Positions 21,718 to 36,700 of a DNA stretch of 64,000 nt are shown here, piece by piece. The stretch lies in NCBI GenBank assembly GCA_009869945.1, contig WIXG01000306.1, positions 31,357-95,356 of the forward strand, read 5' to 3'. Within the stretch, counting starts at the first letter, position 1. Each line of letters begins with the position of its first letter. This DNA comes from Mesaphorura yosii (Eukaryota; Arthropoda; Collembola; Poduromorpha; Tullbergiidae). Position numbers and translations under genes: made by a program. The notes under the pieces are model-generated. The model was not told the DNA's origin. It did no database searches and worked only from the letters and a program-made list of their open reading frames with translations.

Positions 21718-24700
21718 ACTTTAATACTTTCTCTTCTTAACTTCAAATACGGAAGATCTTGATGTTGTCAACTTATTTAAGTAAATCTTCCGACTGCTCC
21801 GCTGTTGTGAAAGGTGATAACATTACTTTAGTTATCTTAAAGTTACTGAAATGTACTCACAAACGCTTAATCACGATCTGTTACCCTTACCCGTCACAAA
21901 TCTACCCAAATCAACTGAAGAACCTAGAATTTGAAAGGACGTAAATAAACAGAATTCAGTTTCAGGCATTGGCGCTTTGAGACAAGAAACAAGTCTTGAC
22001 ATGAATTCATTTACAAAGAAATTCTTCAATCGCGTTCCATCCTGCTAACGTCATTAATTCAGCTAAAAGTTACTTATTATTCATTAGTATTATCCAATTT
22101 CTTCAACTTGGTCCAGCCAGCCTGTCATGACCCTGAGTTTGTGGGCATTAACATTCACCAATACGCAAATAAGCTCGCAAGTCGCATTCATTGCGAGAAA
22201 TCATATATCTTGTTAATCGAATTGCAATTAAGCGACTGATTTGATTTTACGCGTAAAACGTTCAACGTTAGCATTTAATTTTAGTTTCATGTTTCAGACT
22301 AACACTAACGTAGCTTCATTTGCGTGTGGGCACGATTTTCTCACATTTTCCGCAAAGAAGGGAAACTACAAACAAAAGGCAAGGCTCGTTTGTCGCTTTA
22401 AATTTATCTCATTAAGGAATGTAGCGGAGTTTGCGTTCAGTTCAAAGCAAAACGCAAAACAGCAAAAGATAAAGATGAGACAAAGGCCACTAAGCGATCA
22501 GTTAATGATGTTCAACGAATAAAGGATAAAGAACCCGTGTTTCAGCGGCAGGAATAGGAACAAGCCAGCCAAGTTCGCAGTTCGCATTGCAAATCGCAAA
22601 CTCACGGCACAAAGTCAAGTTGTAAAAATTACCAGAAATTACGAAACAATGGGCGAGTTTTCGGAAAAATGATGTGCTTTGCACAGCACAAAACACGTTA
22701 CAATTACAAGACAGATATGGGAAACAAAGGAAATGAAAATTTGCAATTTGCAAACACCGTACGCATGATTATAACATCTTTTCACTGACGTGACTTGTTA
22801 ACAGAGGATTTCGGCTTTGGGGTACCTTCCCTTGAAACCGCGTGTAAAACCCCAAACTCGGGACTGCCAGGACCAAATCGTGATCAAAAGTCAAAAATAA
22901 TGCGACATTGACATGGCATGACATTCTTGTTCATCATTTCAGCGCGGCACGACACGCAAAGAAGGAAGCAACCTCTGCTAATTATTTACGTCTGGGAAAG
23001 CGTGGAGAAAAACAAAAGTTAAATAATCACGCATTGTTCTCGCGTATCGCGTTTCTCTGCGCACTGTACAGCTATTTCTAATCCGTAACGTGCAATTAGC
23101 GTAACGTATCCTGAAATTGTTGAGCTTGTGTTTACGTGAGAATTATTCGTGAATTATTTCCTCCTGCGACTGCCGCTCCTGAAGCTTGGAAACCTCATCG
23201 AATGGCTAATGGCTAACCTGTCGACTGCGTGCTGATTTTATCAATACCAATGATCAATGCCAATGAAATCCGCGACCACGACTGATTGGCGACAGTTATT
23301 CTGCAAATATTCTGTTCTAGTGCCTGCCTGTGGCCTGTTGCCTGATTTGAATTCAGATTTGATTCCATCATAATGACAATAACAACTAACTTGACATGGC
23401 TTAAATGGCTTAACAAGCTGCACGTTGCACGTCTTCCGCATACTCAGCGCATCAGCATTCAGCAACCTAGTGACAAATTAGTCACGAAGTATTAGCTCAT
23501 AAGTTGGTTAATGGCTAATTGCTATTGTTATTGTAAGTACTTACCCGATAATAATTGAGGTGATGGGCAGGCGCTGACGATAAGAATTGTTTGGTGGTTC
23601 CAGAGCCAAGACAAATTATTAGATGCGTAATAACTGCCAATTGCGAATGGCCAATCGATTGTCGATTCTTGGCGCTGAGCTGCGTTGAATCTTCACATTC
23701 TTCGTACGCAGATGATTTGTGAATTGCGAATCTGCGATTATGAGCACTGATGACTAATGACGACCATGGCCACGGCCACGGCCGTCATAAATCTTGACGA
23801 CTGTACTCACCAAAATCCAAACCCAATCAAACTGGGACGGGACTACTTTTTGGAAAATGCTTACGTAATTGAAAAAAAGATGCTCAAAGCTACAAATTTT
23901 AAACTTTCAAGGTGAGTTACGTTAAACGTATGCAGAAATGCAGATTAGCTGATGAACAACAACAACAATCGAAATTGGACGCGAAGACAGAAAAAATTTA
24001 ACACAAACACAATTGCTGGCCGATTAAACGTGAACAAATGAAGAGTCGATCACAATGAGTTGGCGAATCCAAAAAAGAGATCAGCTGTTTAATGAACACA
24101 AAAGGAGTCAGAATCAGAGTCAGTTCATTATTAAGGTCTTCGTTTTTTGCAGCTTCAGCTTCTTCGCAACTCTTCGCTATCGCGTTGCTGCGTTGCCAAA
24201 AGTAAGCGCACATCGCCCATGATTATGCAATTACTGTCCATCGTTCATCGTGTTGCTTTAGTGTCGATAGTCGATTAAGTCGTGCCTGGACAGGCGATTA
24301 AAATGGGCATAATGCGATAAACGATGTAGTGTTCACGTCATTTTTGTCCAACCGTGCCGATCCAGCGTCCAGGCCCATAATTAGAAGTGAGAACTCGTCT
24401 TCCGTCTTGCGCGACAGGCGAGAAGCGAAAAAATGAGGATTATCACATCAGACGTGAGGAGATAAAGGATTTGGGCTTGGGCCTTTATGGAGCAGGTGTC
24501 AGCGTCAATCATTGCCAAGCCAAACCTCAAGTATTTTGCAAATTGAGCGAATTCTTGCCGTTCTGGACAAAAGTTGCGAATTCCATGGAAAATGGACGCA
24601 GATCCTGCCAATTTTGCGTCGATTTTCAGATCTGCGTACTTTGAAATCTTTTGCGTTATGCACTTACATTTATTAGCAGCACAAAATGGTTCTCAGTGCT

Positions 24701-27700
24701 CTGAACATTCTGGAATCTGGAAGCATGTCGGACCAGTTTTACATGGGATAAAGATAACGCAAGACGCAAACACATACTTGATGGCCCTGGGCGCAGGCGC
24801 ATCTATGAAATTGGACTTTATTTATGAATGCGTGAATACGCCAGCTTAAAAGCAATTTAACAATTTGATTTCGTACTAATCTCACAATTAAAAATGGTCG
24901 TCATCATCGCGCATCGCGAGAATTGCGACAATTGACATTGAGTGGACGAGTACTGTACGAGTAAGTGTGGAACCTGTTATTCGAGGATACTTTGCCAAAA
25001 ACGTCCTTAATTAATCGAAATGTGTTTTAAATAGCTTTGTGACTCTTTCCTCGAGATTCTTGTGCATCTTGGGTCTTTGGCGACTTTGGCTTGGCGTTCG
25101 TCAGTCAGTCTCAGCTTACCTCCTCAGCACAACAATGCAAAATGCACGCACGCATGCGAAATATGCACACAAAGCAAAAGTGAGGTACAAACTGAGATTT
25201 GGCTGAACCAGCTTGTTTGTTGATACTCATTGCCAAGCTGGTTGGCAGGCAGCACTTTTATGATAGGCTCATTCGAGTCTCAGCCACCAAGCAAGCAACT
25301 TCATTGTTGGCTTCGCGATCGTGAATCTCCTACGCTTGCTCGGCTTAGTATCTTCGGCTTAGCTTGGCGTGCTTTTGTCACTTTACTCGGACGGACTACT
25401 TTGCCGTTTTGCCCGTAATTTTTCTCAGGTGTTGAGCTCAAGTGTGAAACAGAACACAAACGGCGAACGAGGAACGACAAAGACGCGACAAGCACGAACA
25501 AATCTATGCGACATCCGTACGAGCGAGTGCGTAGCCGGCCCAAATAAGAAATACGTGAATCGTGAATTGTGAATTGTAAAGTGAAGAAGGACCGTCGTCA
25601 GTCAGTCAAAGCACGCATCAGTGTTTACTGTTTACTTGTCCTACAAACAGACGACAGACAAAAAGAGCCACCGTCAGCGGCGACTCGAAAAAGATTCTGC
25701 TCTGCGGAGAAATCGCGACAGTTTGAGAAAATCGCCATTCGCCAGCGAACTGCTTGCTGTTTGTGTTTACAAACCGTGAACGCCAACATGTGACGGCATT
25801 TTTCTTTGGATTTGTGGACAGAAGCTCGCAACACTTTCCTAAGACGAGGCGGCTCTGATTAGAAATTGGGACAAGCAAACAGAAAATAGCAGAAGCAGAC
25901 TGCTAATCAAGGTACATTTTGCATGTATTCCTGAACGAAGCCTTGCACTGCTTTGCAGATGCAGGAGGAAGTGTGCATCTCATTTCCCTGCAGCTCTCAG
26001 GTGAAGGTTTTGAGATCGTGAGAAAATCCATCTTCTCACCGTGACTCTTGACTCTTGGGAAAAGTCCGGTCAGGCCAGGCCGGGACAGGCCGATTCAAGG
26101 AGTAGTTTGAGAAGATTTATCGCTGAACAATTTAATTGGCTAATCGAACACGAACGGATTGCAGCAGTAGAATAAAACTGGATCTCAGCCTGAGCCTGAG
26201 TCAGTGCAGTGCAGTGTAGTGAGCCAGTCAACAGACAACGGTTAAAATTATACATAAATAGGATCAAATCAAGTGCAAGGCTGCAAGGAGCAAAGTCGTC
26301 TTCGAATCGAAGAAGGAGCAGCAACAATAACAATAATAACAAAGTGCGTTGGCAGACGCAGCCGATAAAACTTCTGGGTCCTGGTAATTGTTGCTGCTGC
26401 TGGAAGAAGGAAGAGAAAAAAAGATTCATCGCACTCGCAGTCAACTCGTGTCTTGCAGGTAAATGTTTTTTTTTACAATCGCAGCCGTGATCGTGGTCGT
26501 AGGCTCGTTTCGTTTTTAAGTCGTAGTCATCCAGGCCAGGCTCAGGCCTGGCTGCATGCCTTCCCAATCAGCAGGCTCTTTGTTGTTGTTGATTGCTGAT
26601 AAAGCACATCCAAAAGCTGCTGCTGCTGCAACAGCATTCTTGTCTTGTCTTGTCCAGCAGCTCAGACTGCGTCTGTGTGTGTCTACTAACAGGTTCTTTT
26701 CTTTTAACATCACATCGCTTGCCCGTCTCGTATAATTTGGACTGGGCTGGACTTTTTCTGCATTTTACAGTAGCCAAGACGTTGATAATGATGTGTAAAG
26801 CGTAATGCGACCTGTTTTGGGGCTGTGAATCGCCCAGCCCTCAAATTACCGGCCGAGAGGTCCAGAAACTTGAAATCCAGCCACTTGCAGTCCCATAGTT
26901 GTATATTGCCTATTGCGTGCAAGCATTTCGCTTTTCGCATTAATTAACAACGCATCATGTCTTCATGTCTCCTGCGTCTTGATTTACGCGTACGCCTTGC
27001 GTTTTGTTTTTGTTTTATTTTGCGTTGATTCCTGTGCGATTTGTGCGTGAACTCTTGTGCTTGCCTTTTGTTTCACTTCAGTTGGGTTTCCGGGCATGCG
27101 TATGAAATGCTTACTCGTAAACTAAACTGCCATAAATTTTGGATTTTGACTGCTGCTTAAGATTTAAACGGCTGGCTGAGGCTGAAATTTTTGTTACAAG
27201 CTTGCGCGTCGACGGATCGGCCGATCGTAAACTTTTGTACTTACACGAAATAAGCAATCAGCTGAATCTCGGCGTGGCCTGGCGTGCAAGAGGATGAGAT
27301 GCGTGGCAAAGCTGTTAGCTGTTTAGTTTAACAGCGTTTAGCATTTGGCCACGCTACGACTTCGTATTTCGTATCTTTAATCGGCTTCTTCTTTCGCGTT
27401 GGTTTAGTTCCGTAACACTTATTCGTATTCTCTGTGTTTTGCCATTGTTGTGATGTACATTTTGTATTTTTACATTGACGTGTCGTGTCGTACAATCGTA
27501 GCAAAGCAATCGTATTTACAATGCGTACCGCCAAGCCAGCCAAGACAAGCCAAGCCATGTAGAACCCGGTCATGAAGTTTTTTGTAGCGGTTTGTTGTCA
27601 AATGCAATGCAAACGCAATCACAAACGCGATACAAAATTGGTATGGCGTACACAATAAATTGAATTGTAGCCTCTTTAGTTTAGTTTAGTGAAAAATCAA

Positions 27701-30700
27701 TTTCCCAACATCAACTTGGCGATTATGGTTTATGGAAAATGGAAATGCAAACCACGTCTTTCGTCTTATTCGCTTCGCTGGCTGCGTTGCACTGCTTGAA
27801 CTTGACATTAAACATTTAAAATGGAATGAAATGCGATTCAAGCTGCTGATAAGCCGGTCGAGCCAACAGCCAAGCTGTGCATAATTTTATGGTGATAAAT
27901 GATCATTGCTCGTTCGTGTAATTCGAGTTAGTCCGTCGCTGCTGCGTGGCTGCACACTGCACATTGTATTTTATTATTTATACGTACAGAAATGGGCAAT
28001 GAGCACATAAACTCTTAATTTTTATTTATCATACTGCGACGAGAATCCCACGTTCATGTTGTTCATGTTCACGTTTTGCAAATGAAGTCGCGTCCGCAAG
28101 TCCGCATACATTGCATTTTATACATTCATAAATACAACAATGCAATGCAGTAAGGGTTAGAAATTGAACTTGCTCTGCTGGCTCCTTCCTCTTGCCATAA
28201 TAACAAGAAATAAGAATGAAGTACAGTTATTTAAGAGAGTCGAGTACATCACCGCACCGCAACGCAAGACGCAACAAATCAGCAACTTGGCCGGCCAGGC
28301 CGAGATCGACTTTCGTTGAACTTGTCAGCAAATTCGGTAAAAACCGCCCGGCAAGCAGGGCAAGCTGAAAAATCGCATTAATTCTTCATGATCTTTGATG
28401 TTACAGCCCAAAGAAGGATTTTAAAGGTCGAAAAGATTTAATTTTCCAGCATCAGGCACGGAGTTTTCTAATTCCAATTTATTGCTGTGTGAAAATCGTA
28501 ATTGAGGGCTGGCTCGGCTGGTCCTGGTAGCTGCCACGCGAGCGAGTCGCGTAAAGAAAAGCAGAGCAAAGACCCTGCGCACGCATGTCTGGAGGCTAAA
28601 AGCACACAATTCAAAAATAGAAATAAAGCTGGTATCAATGGACAGTACCAAAGCAAAGTAATGCAGCAAAAAGCAAAGATTTGGTGAGACGAATGGTCCA
28701 ATTGTGTAATTGTACTTGAATCCTCAAGCAGGATGACGACGGCCCAGGCCTGAGGTTCAAGAACTTGAGCACAATGCGACTGCGACTGGCTGGGTTTAAT
28801 CCTTCATCATTCTTGAGATTTCTTGTCGCCATCCCCTTCCCTTTCTTATTTAGAAGTTCATCTCCATACTCCATGAACGATTATTATTAATCTTTAATCT
28901 TTCGCCTTGTTCAATTAAAGAAGTCGCGCACAGCAAATGGGAATGCCCGAAGCGATTCTGCGTTTGAATTTGAGTCGAATTTGGTTCAATTTCAATTTTT
29001 TGAGACTCGAGCCCCAAAATTGGTCCAACTTACGTGCTGAATTTCGTTTTGGCTTGGCTCGCGTTCATACGCAAACGAACTGCAATGCAAGAATTACACC
29101 GCCGCGCCGATGCCAATTCGTTATGGTTTTGAATGATGAAGGCTTCCTGTCAGTCATTTCTTCATACGCGAACTTAGTCAATAGACAAATCTGCACCTGA
29201 ACACAGGTTTTACCTAATTTCGAAGAAAGTGAAAGAGCTTTACTACGTGAAGCGCGTTACGTTACGCGTTTTGAACGTCTTGAGTCTTGACTTTTATCAT
29301 TTTGTAAAGTTCGTTCGATTCGAGTATGGTGTGCGTATCTTTGAACTCATAAAATAAGAGATAAAGATGAGTCCATTTGAAAATTGTTTGCGACGAATTT
29401 TTAAGAGGCGATTTTTCTCCCATGTGTGAGCGATGCATGAGGTAATTTACCTCTTTGTCCCGCACAAAAGAAGATAAGATGCCTTGGTGGTTTAGTACTT
29501 AATGGCAATGGCAATTGAAGCAAAAGTGCAAAAAATGGGCTTGGCTTGGTTTCAGCCTCGTCGTACATAAATTATGAAATTACAGACCCGTGGGTGGATA
29601 AAGTGTGAATGTGAATGCGAGTGCAGAGTTTAAAAGGAGTCGGTCGGTTGTCGAGTCCCGACTCGAGTTTCAGATTCAGGATTATAAACCCATTCTGGTC
29701 ACAAGTGTGCTTGAACTCTTGGGCATCGTTTCATTATTCACACTGATCTATTTTTGAAAAAGGAACCCCGACGCGGCTACGGCGATGTGAGTACGGGACT
29801 CAATTTTAGGCAGTACAGTTGGCCTGTACTCTGCGTATTGTTTCCAATCAATACTCGATGGGCAGGCCGAAGGCAGCAGCACAAAGGCTTGGAGCTAATT
29901 ATCCTCACATCTGTGTCAGCGGCCAGCCGTGCCCAGCGCGAGACAAAGGCGAAAGGGTGAAACTTTTTCAGACTTTTTCAACCCAGCCTGCAGACTGAAC
30001 TTTTTCCGTGCAAAATCAATTCCAGATCAATAGCGTAGAGCGGATTCGGGTTCATACCATCGAAATCATCACAATCACACAAAGCACCTATGTTCACGTC
30101 CACGTCATTCTCCCTTCAGAATCTCGACACGTGTTATTGTAACCCAAATTCACCTTCCACATTTCACCCGAGCCAAGACGAAGACGAAATTGATGGCTTC
30201 AAAGAAAAGAGAAGAAAAGGAAACAAAGAAGAAGAATGATGACATTTCGTTTCCTTTCTCCTTCCGTGGTTCCGTGCAGTCTAGTCTGATGTGTTGGGGT
30301 CTACACCGAATTTAGACTTATCAACTTCGACCTGCCATGCAGAAGATATTTACATACCCGCAAACTAGTGCTATCCGAATCCATCCCTGCAGACAAATAC
30401 ATAGGCTCACCTCACACTTATGCATACAAAGGAAAGCATTTGTGGTAACAATGACAAATGAGATTTCGCCCAGACTAGACTACTTCAGTTAATGTGGAAC
30501 ACGCAGAGCAGCGTGCAGCGCAGTCATTTCCATTACTTTATTACTCTGCCAAGCTGCTAAGCCATCGCCATGCCCTTTGCGTTTTCAAGTAGAATTAGCA
30601 TTCTTTTATCCTGGGATGTGAGACCAAAACCCCAAATGCCCAAATCAACACAAAGCAAATGAGAAATGACATCGCGGTTTTGGCTTGGCTTTGGTTTTGT

Positions 30701-33700
30701 CGCTGTGATTGGAAGATGTAAAGTAAATTTAGATTTGGGGCACAGTACAAGGTTTCAGCAGCAAATTAGTGGCGTCCTTTGTTGTCGTCGTCATTGAAAT
30801 TCTATCCAGCTGATGGGAATCCATAAATTTTAATTTTTTACTGCGCGTACAGCGTACAGGTACGTTTGGGCTTCATTACTCGTGTGTGTGTCGTGTGGTT
30901 TAGACAGCATTTAGCATTTAGCAGCACAAAGAGCACGAACACCTTGAAACTGAAATCATTTCATATATCATCATCATCTCAGTCAGCAGTCAGCATCATC
31001 TCCAGTTTCAGCTGCTGCTTCATTTGTCCACGTCGCGTCTGATATTTTGAAACTCTAAAATCTGCAGCCTTTGTCTCCGCGTGACTTTTGCGTTGCCTGC
31101 TGAGTTATTACAGATTTTATGATTATACCAGCAATAAAATCCTGCCATACCCTGCCCGGTCGCTGGTCGCTGGTCCAGGTGAAGAAATCACGATTCACGA
31201 GCGAGTCACGCATTCACTGAACAAAAACAACGAGTTTCATAACTTTTGGCTTTGCTTTGACTGCTTTTGTTCTGTCATGCATCTTCGCTGTCATTTAGCT
31301 TACTTTTGTGTCCTGTAACGCCCTGAACACAAAAGTTTAAAGTTCGCTTAGTAGTCAAACTACATAATTGGGAATGAACTTTGACCTGACTCTGGTGAGT
31401 TTACTAAATTCGCATTGCGAAATGAGAACGGTTAAGAATTTTAATACGTCTACGCCGTAAAATAACAGGACAAGCCCCATTAAATCGAAAGATACATTAT
31501 TTGCCTTACCAATTTGCATTGCATCATCGCAGTGAAAATCAATCGTGTTGTTGAGCTGAGTTGTTGATCTCTTCACACTTTCTCATTTGCATTTACAATT
31601 TACAATTCGCAATGATCTTCTCAGGAGGCGATGAGGCTTTCGGGTCTCGGACCGGTTTCCGGTTTTATGCCTGTCTGGCAATGGCAACTTTCGCACGGTG
31701 CTGACTAACTCGGCGACTGAAACCTGGCGAATGAATGAATTATGAACTCTTTGTTCACTCCCAAGTTAATAGCACCTTTTCTTATTACCTATTGCTTTTG
31801 CTTTTGCTGTTACTGCTTTCCTTATCAAGAAATCGAAATTATCATCATCATCACGGCTCGACCAAGTCCGAGTCCGAGTCTGAGATCGAGTCTGTGATTG
31901 AATTCAGGCTGTAAATCAATTATTGCATTAAGGTTATTAAGAGTCATTCTGTAAACCTGATTTTTCGAGTCTCGGCTTTTATGAAGGCAGTAATTAAACC
32001 ATGACCGCAGAGCCCGGAACGCGGAATAATTCGCATTCGCAATTCGCAGGTTAATTTATTGCTGTGGCTTGACTCGATTAATCTCAGCCAGTCTTCTCTT
32101 GGGCAGGTCAAGCCCAGCCTGCCAGAATGGACCAGAATCGTCACTTCCTATTCCATTATTGCATTGTATTGTGGTCTCCACAATAAATACAAGCAGAGCA
32201 CAGCAAAATGCAAGCATCGCCCTAATGGAAATTCAAAATGAAAGGGCCTCCAGCTGGCAAATTAATTGCAGAGTAGCAAAAACGCAAATGCTTACAGCCC
32301 TCATTTAGCTTGGCAATTTAGCAATAATGGCAATTGACAAAGGAAAAGCAAAGGCGTGCAAAGAAGTGCAAGGTTGCAGTTTGCAACTGGCAATTTATCG
32401 CCATCGTGGATTGTCGTGGCCATTCATCTTGCGTGATGTTTGCATGCCATTTTTCAGGCCACAGCCGATTGTGGATTGCTTCCTTTCCGCATTTTGCATT
32501 ATTCAAAGGCGGATTTGCGGATTAGTTTCTTTTCTAGCAACCAGCCCAAAGTGCCCTACCATGGCTGCTGGCTTGACTGAACACGGCGCAGGCGGACAAT
32601 GCCTGAGAAAAAGAAACCAGCTACTCGCATTCTTTCTTTTAAAATTTTAAACTTGAAGGGAAGGCAGACAGGCAGGAATTCACAAAGTCAAAGTCAGTTC
32701 AGAAAAGTGCATGCACTCAGCGAGCGTCTCCGCTGATTTTTCCTTTTGTTTGTATTTATTTTTCCCACACAGTTCATCAGCTCCGAGGCGCAAATTCACG
32801 CTCTTGGCTCGGTTCACACACTCACACTCGCTGACTGGCTCGCATGCACCCGCACTTTTAATCAACAATTTCCTATTTATTATTATAATGCCATTGCGAA
32901 TTGTGAATTCCGAGGGTAAAAAGCCATTAGTACCGTGCCTCGCCTGGCAAAAACTGGTCTTGGCCATAAAGTTTTGACTTTGACTTGACTTGATTGCTTC
33001 TTAAATAGTTCTTAGTTCTCAGTCACTCGCTTAATGAGCCACGATTTATTTAGCACGGCACGGCGACAGCGTCGCACGCAGAAATCAAGTTCAGTCTGCC
33101 TTGTGAATGTGAACGCGAAGGCGAATTTCCTGCATTAAGGAAAGGAAATCATTACTACTCCGTGGAATGTTGCATAATAACAACCCTCCAAAGAGCTTTC
33201 TCATGCCCTAAATCAAGTCAAGCTCAGCCACAGCCACCGACTTCCGATCCGAAAACATTTTGCTTGCACGCGTTCATGCTCCGAGCTCATTTTTACTGGC
33301 CGGCCAGGTGACAGTGACAATTGCACAATCACCATAACAGAATTTGAGTCTGTACTCAATTTTCCTGGCTCGGCTCGGAATATAAAAATCGCAATCGCAA
33401 TTGCGTGTCCTGTCTCGTATTTTTACGGGCACGAACCGGAATTGTGTTCTGGTGTTCGTGCACAAGCTGCGAAAACGCACGCGAAACTGAAAAATACTGC
33501 ATGAAAGATAATTTTTCTTGCGCTTTGCCTTGCCACGCCATGCCACATTACGCAATTTGGTTAATATTCAGCCCAAAAGGGAAATTCTTGTCATCGATCA
33601 TGTCCTCTGATCTCAACTCTTTTGAAAGAATGCGTGCAATGTGACCGAATGAAAGCAAAATGAAGGCGAAAAATGGCCGGTCTCACTTTTGACTTAACCG

Positions 33701-36700
33701 AAACCAGAAAGGCGAAGGCGAAAGGAAGAGAGAGCAGCTCGACTTGGATTTCCGCGTTCTCTTTAAATACCGGACCGAATCGCATCTTTTTGTTGCGGTC
33801 TGCGATAATTTCTTATTCTCATACGAAATTGATATTAATATTGGGGAAAGACACGCAATGCACTGCAATGCAGAGGCTAAACTGCATTTTTCAGGTGTGT
33901 CGTGTCGCGTCGTGAAAACAACTTTTTCGTGGTGTGGTAGCATTTTTCGAATAGCAAAATGACCAATTTGAACCGAGCTTCTGTTTGGCAACTGACTATC
34001 GTTGTCGCTGTAATCCGTTGCTTATCTGCGATAGCATGCGGAAAGATCAGAGACCGAGATTGCATGGTCACTTTCGTTTGCAAGTCAAGGCAAGTCAAAT
34101 CGTCAAGTGAAATGACAGTTGCATCCGCGGAAAGGTTGACGGAACACTGTGCCGTTATTTTGCGAATGTGAATCCAAACGAGAAATGTCATTTATCTTCC
34201 ATGGGCAAGATTTTGCATGCGTTGTGCATTAATTGGCAAAAAAAAATCCAAATTGTACGAAACGAGCATTACGAGTGCGATTCTGCCCTGATTTACTAGA
34301 AAACACACAAAATTAATGCAAATGCAAATGCCAAAACACAATTGAATTGTCGGATTATTATTTTATTAACTGTTCTTTGCTTTTGAATCTTGCTTTTTTT
34401 GCATTTGCATTGCAAAAACAATGCTAACCGCGAGGCAGGCAGGGCAGAAGCAGAATACAATGACTTATTTATCTATTATTAACATCAGTGTTTGCTATTG
34501 ACAATTAATAATGGACTTGTTCCATTGTTGCACGGGCGTCGGATGTGTGACTTTTTCGCTCCACCGCCGTCAGCGTCCAAAATTACATGCCAAATACGAA
34601 ATGCAAAATTGCACTGCAGTCGAGTAAGTAGAACATATTCACAGTTGCGTCGCGTCGTGCTGGCGCTCGCCTCGCTAAATATAGTAAATATTTTGTTTGC
34701 ATAGAACGAGAACGACGAGCGACCAACAACGACGAAGACGACGACCACCCTCGCGTATTGTTGAGACTTTACATGCTCCACGCGTATTCGCGTACTTTGC
34801 CTGCATTGTTTTGATTTTGGGCCGACTCAAGAACAGTTACTCGTCCATTGTTGTATTTTGTGTCTTGGCTTGTATTTGTTGTACTCTGTGAATAATCTGC
34901 AATGAATGAGTGCAGAATTAGATTACATGCATTGCGTAATGGTAAATTGTGAACGTATTGTAATACGTGTGACAATTTCGTGTTGAGGCAATGCGTGCGT
35001 GCAGGCAGCGACGTAAACAAATTAGGTTTCAGTTTCTAAGAATGAACTCCCACTTCATTCATTGACTGACTCAATTTGCAAAATGCGAAATGCAAAAACG
35101 TTGCAATCTGGCAATCTTCGATGGCGATTACGTCGCCTTTATTGAGCTAATTTACGATGAGGCTCTTCATTTTCATTTGCTTTTGGCTACCTTCTGAATT
35201 TATATCCAAATAATTTCATGTGGGACACCAAAAATGTGGCTTTGCGTAAAATTCTGCGTTGCAGTTGTAAATCAGCGCCTAATGAGAAAAATCTTAAATC
35301 AGAAGGAATTTGGCAATAAATTTTAATAAATTTACTCACGCGAGCAGCAAACCGTAATGCTACAAACATTGTTTTACTGCCTTAATGGTTTTAATTTAAT
35401 TTTTAGCACCCCAAAAATGTGTTAATGCAGTGTGACTGATTGACCGACGGTTTTCAGCAGCGACAGCAGCAAATTTTAATACATTGTACTTTACTTTTAC
35501 GATTACGACGTGTTTTTTTAGGAAATTCGTCTTTATATGGCGATTTCACCATCAACAGATCCATTAACGGGCTGCTTTCGACGCGAACGCGAGAAGTAAA
35601 CCAAAAAGTGAAAAAACCTATTATTACTCTCTTGCATCTCATCAGCATCAGCATCATAAACCACTTGAGAAATCCTAATGACAGCAGCGCAGTGCAAAGC
35701 GCCTGCTGCCTGGGCGCGAGATCATTCATAATGATCATATTCATTCATTACGTATGCAGGAAGGCGGTCTTAATTTTACTTTTTAAATTCTCGACATATT
35801 TTGGTACATTTTTTTTACTAAAAACTGAGAATTGAGTCAGCAAATCGTGGCGTAGCAATTTGAATGCATATAATTTTAATTCATTTATCACTCGAGCTCG
35901 GGCTTGCTTGTGCTGTGAATTCTGATGACTTTGTTACCGAACGAAAAGCGGACGCGAACGAGAAAATCTTTGGTCCAGTTTCTTATTTCTAAGTCTTTAT
36001 CTTCGTCGTCTTCGTCATCGTCTGACTGAGATCCTGTGACCTAGTCGCCAACTGCACTTAATCGCCTTCTTTTTGCCTTTTGCCTTGTCATTGTTACTGT
36101 TGTTTATTGTTTCGCACTCATAATTCGCAATTTGTACGAGGCTTTAGCATCCTGTGACTTTTTGCCCTGGCAAATTCCGTCTTACGAATTGTGAGTGGCA
36201 TATTCCAAAAAATAACGTTGTTTGAGTATGAAAAGGACACAGGATGAACTCGAAACGAAACTCGACAGGACGGCCATGCCGAGGTCGAGCAAAAGCCGTC
36301 CAAGTCGAATCAAAGCGTCAAGCGTGGCAGTAGCAGTGCAAAATGCAAAAAATGCCATCCTCTTGCATGATGTGTGTGTGTGTTCCAATTTTTTCCTTTC
36401 ACGCTTCAGCTTTACACATGCATTAACACATGTGAATTGCCCGGCACTGCACTGCATTATGTAAGAGTCCACTTCAGTGCTTCAGTCATCAGTCGTTTTG
36501 TACGGGGAATTAATGAACCGTTATGCGAAATTGAAATACTGTAAAGTTTAAATGTGTAGAGTGTGAAGCGTTTACGGAAATCGCATTAACAACTGCACTG
36601 GCCAGCGGCCGGCCAGGCCATGTGTGGAATCCTCGGGCAGGCTGAAACAGGACAACAGATTAATAGGTTGGTCACTGTCACGTTATTTCTGGCGGTCAAG

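Noticed and set aside
26070-26567. 165-codon minus-strand open frame with Leu and Gln runs
   Set aside because: The runs are the complement of CAACAATAAC and GCTGCTGCTG repeats. The plus strand looks more like a leader exon.
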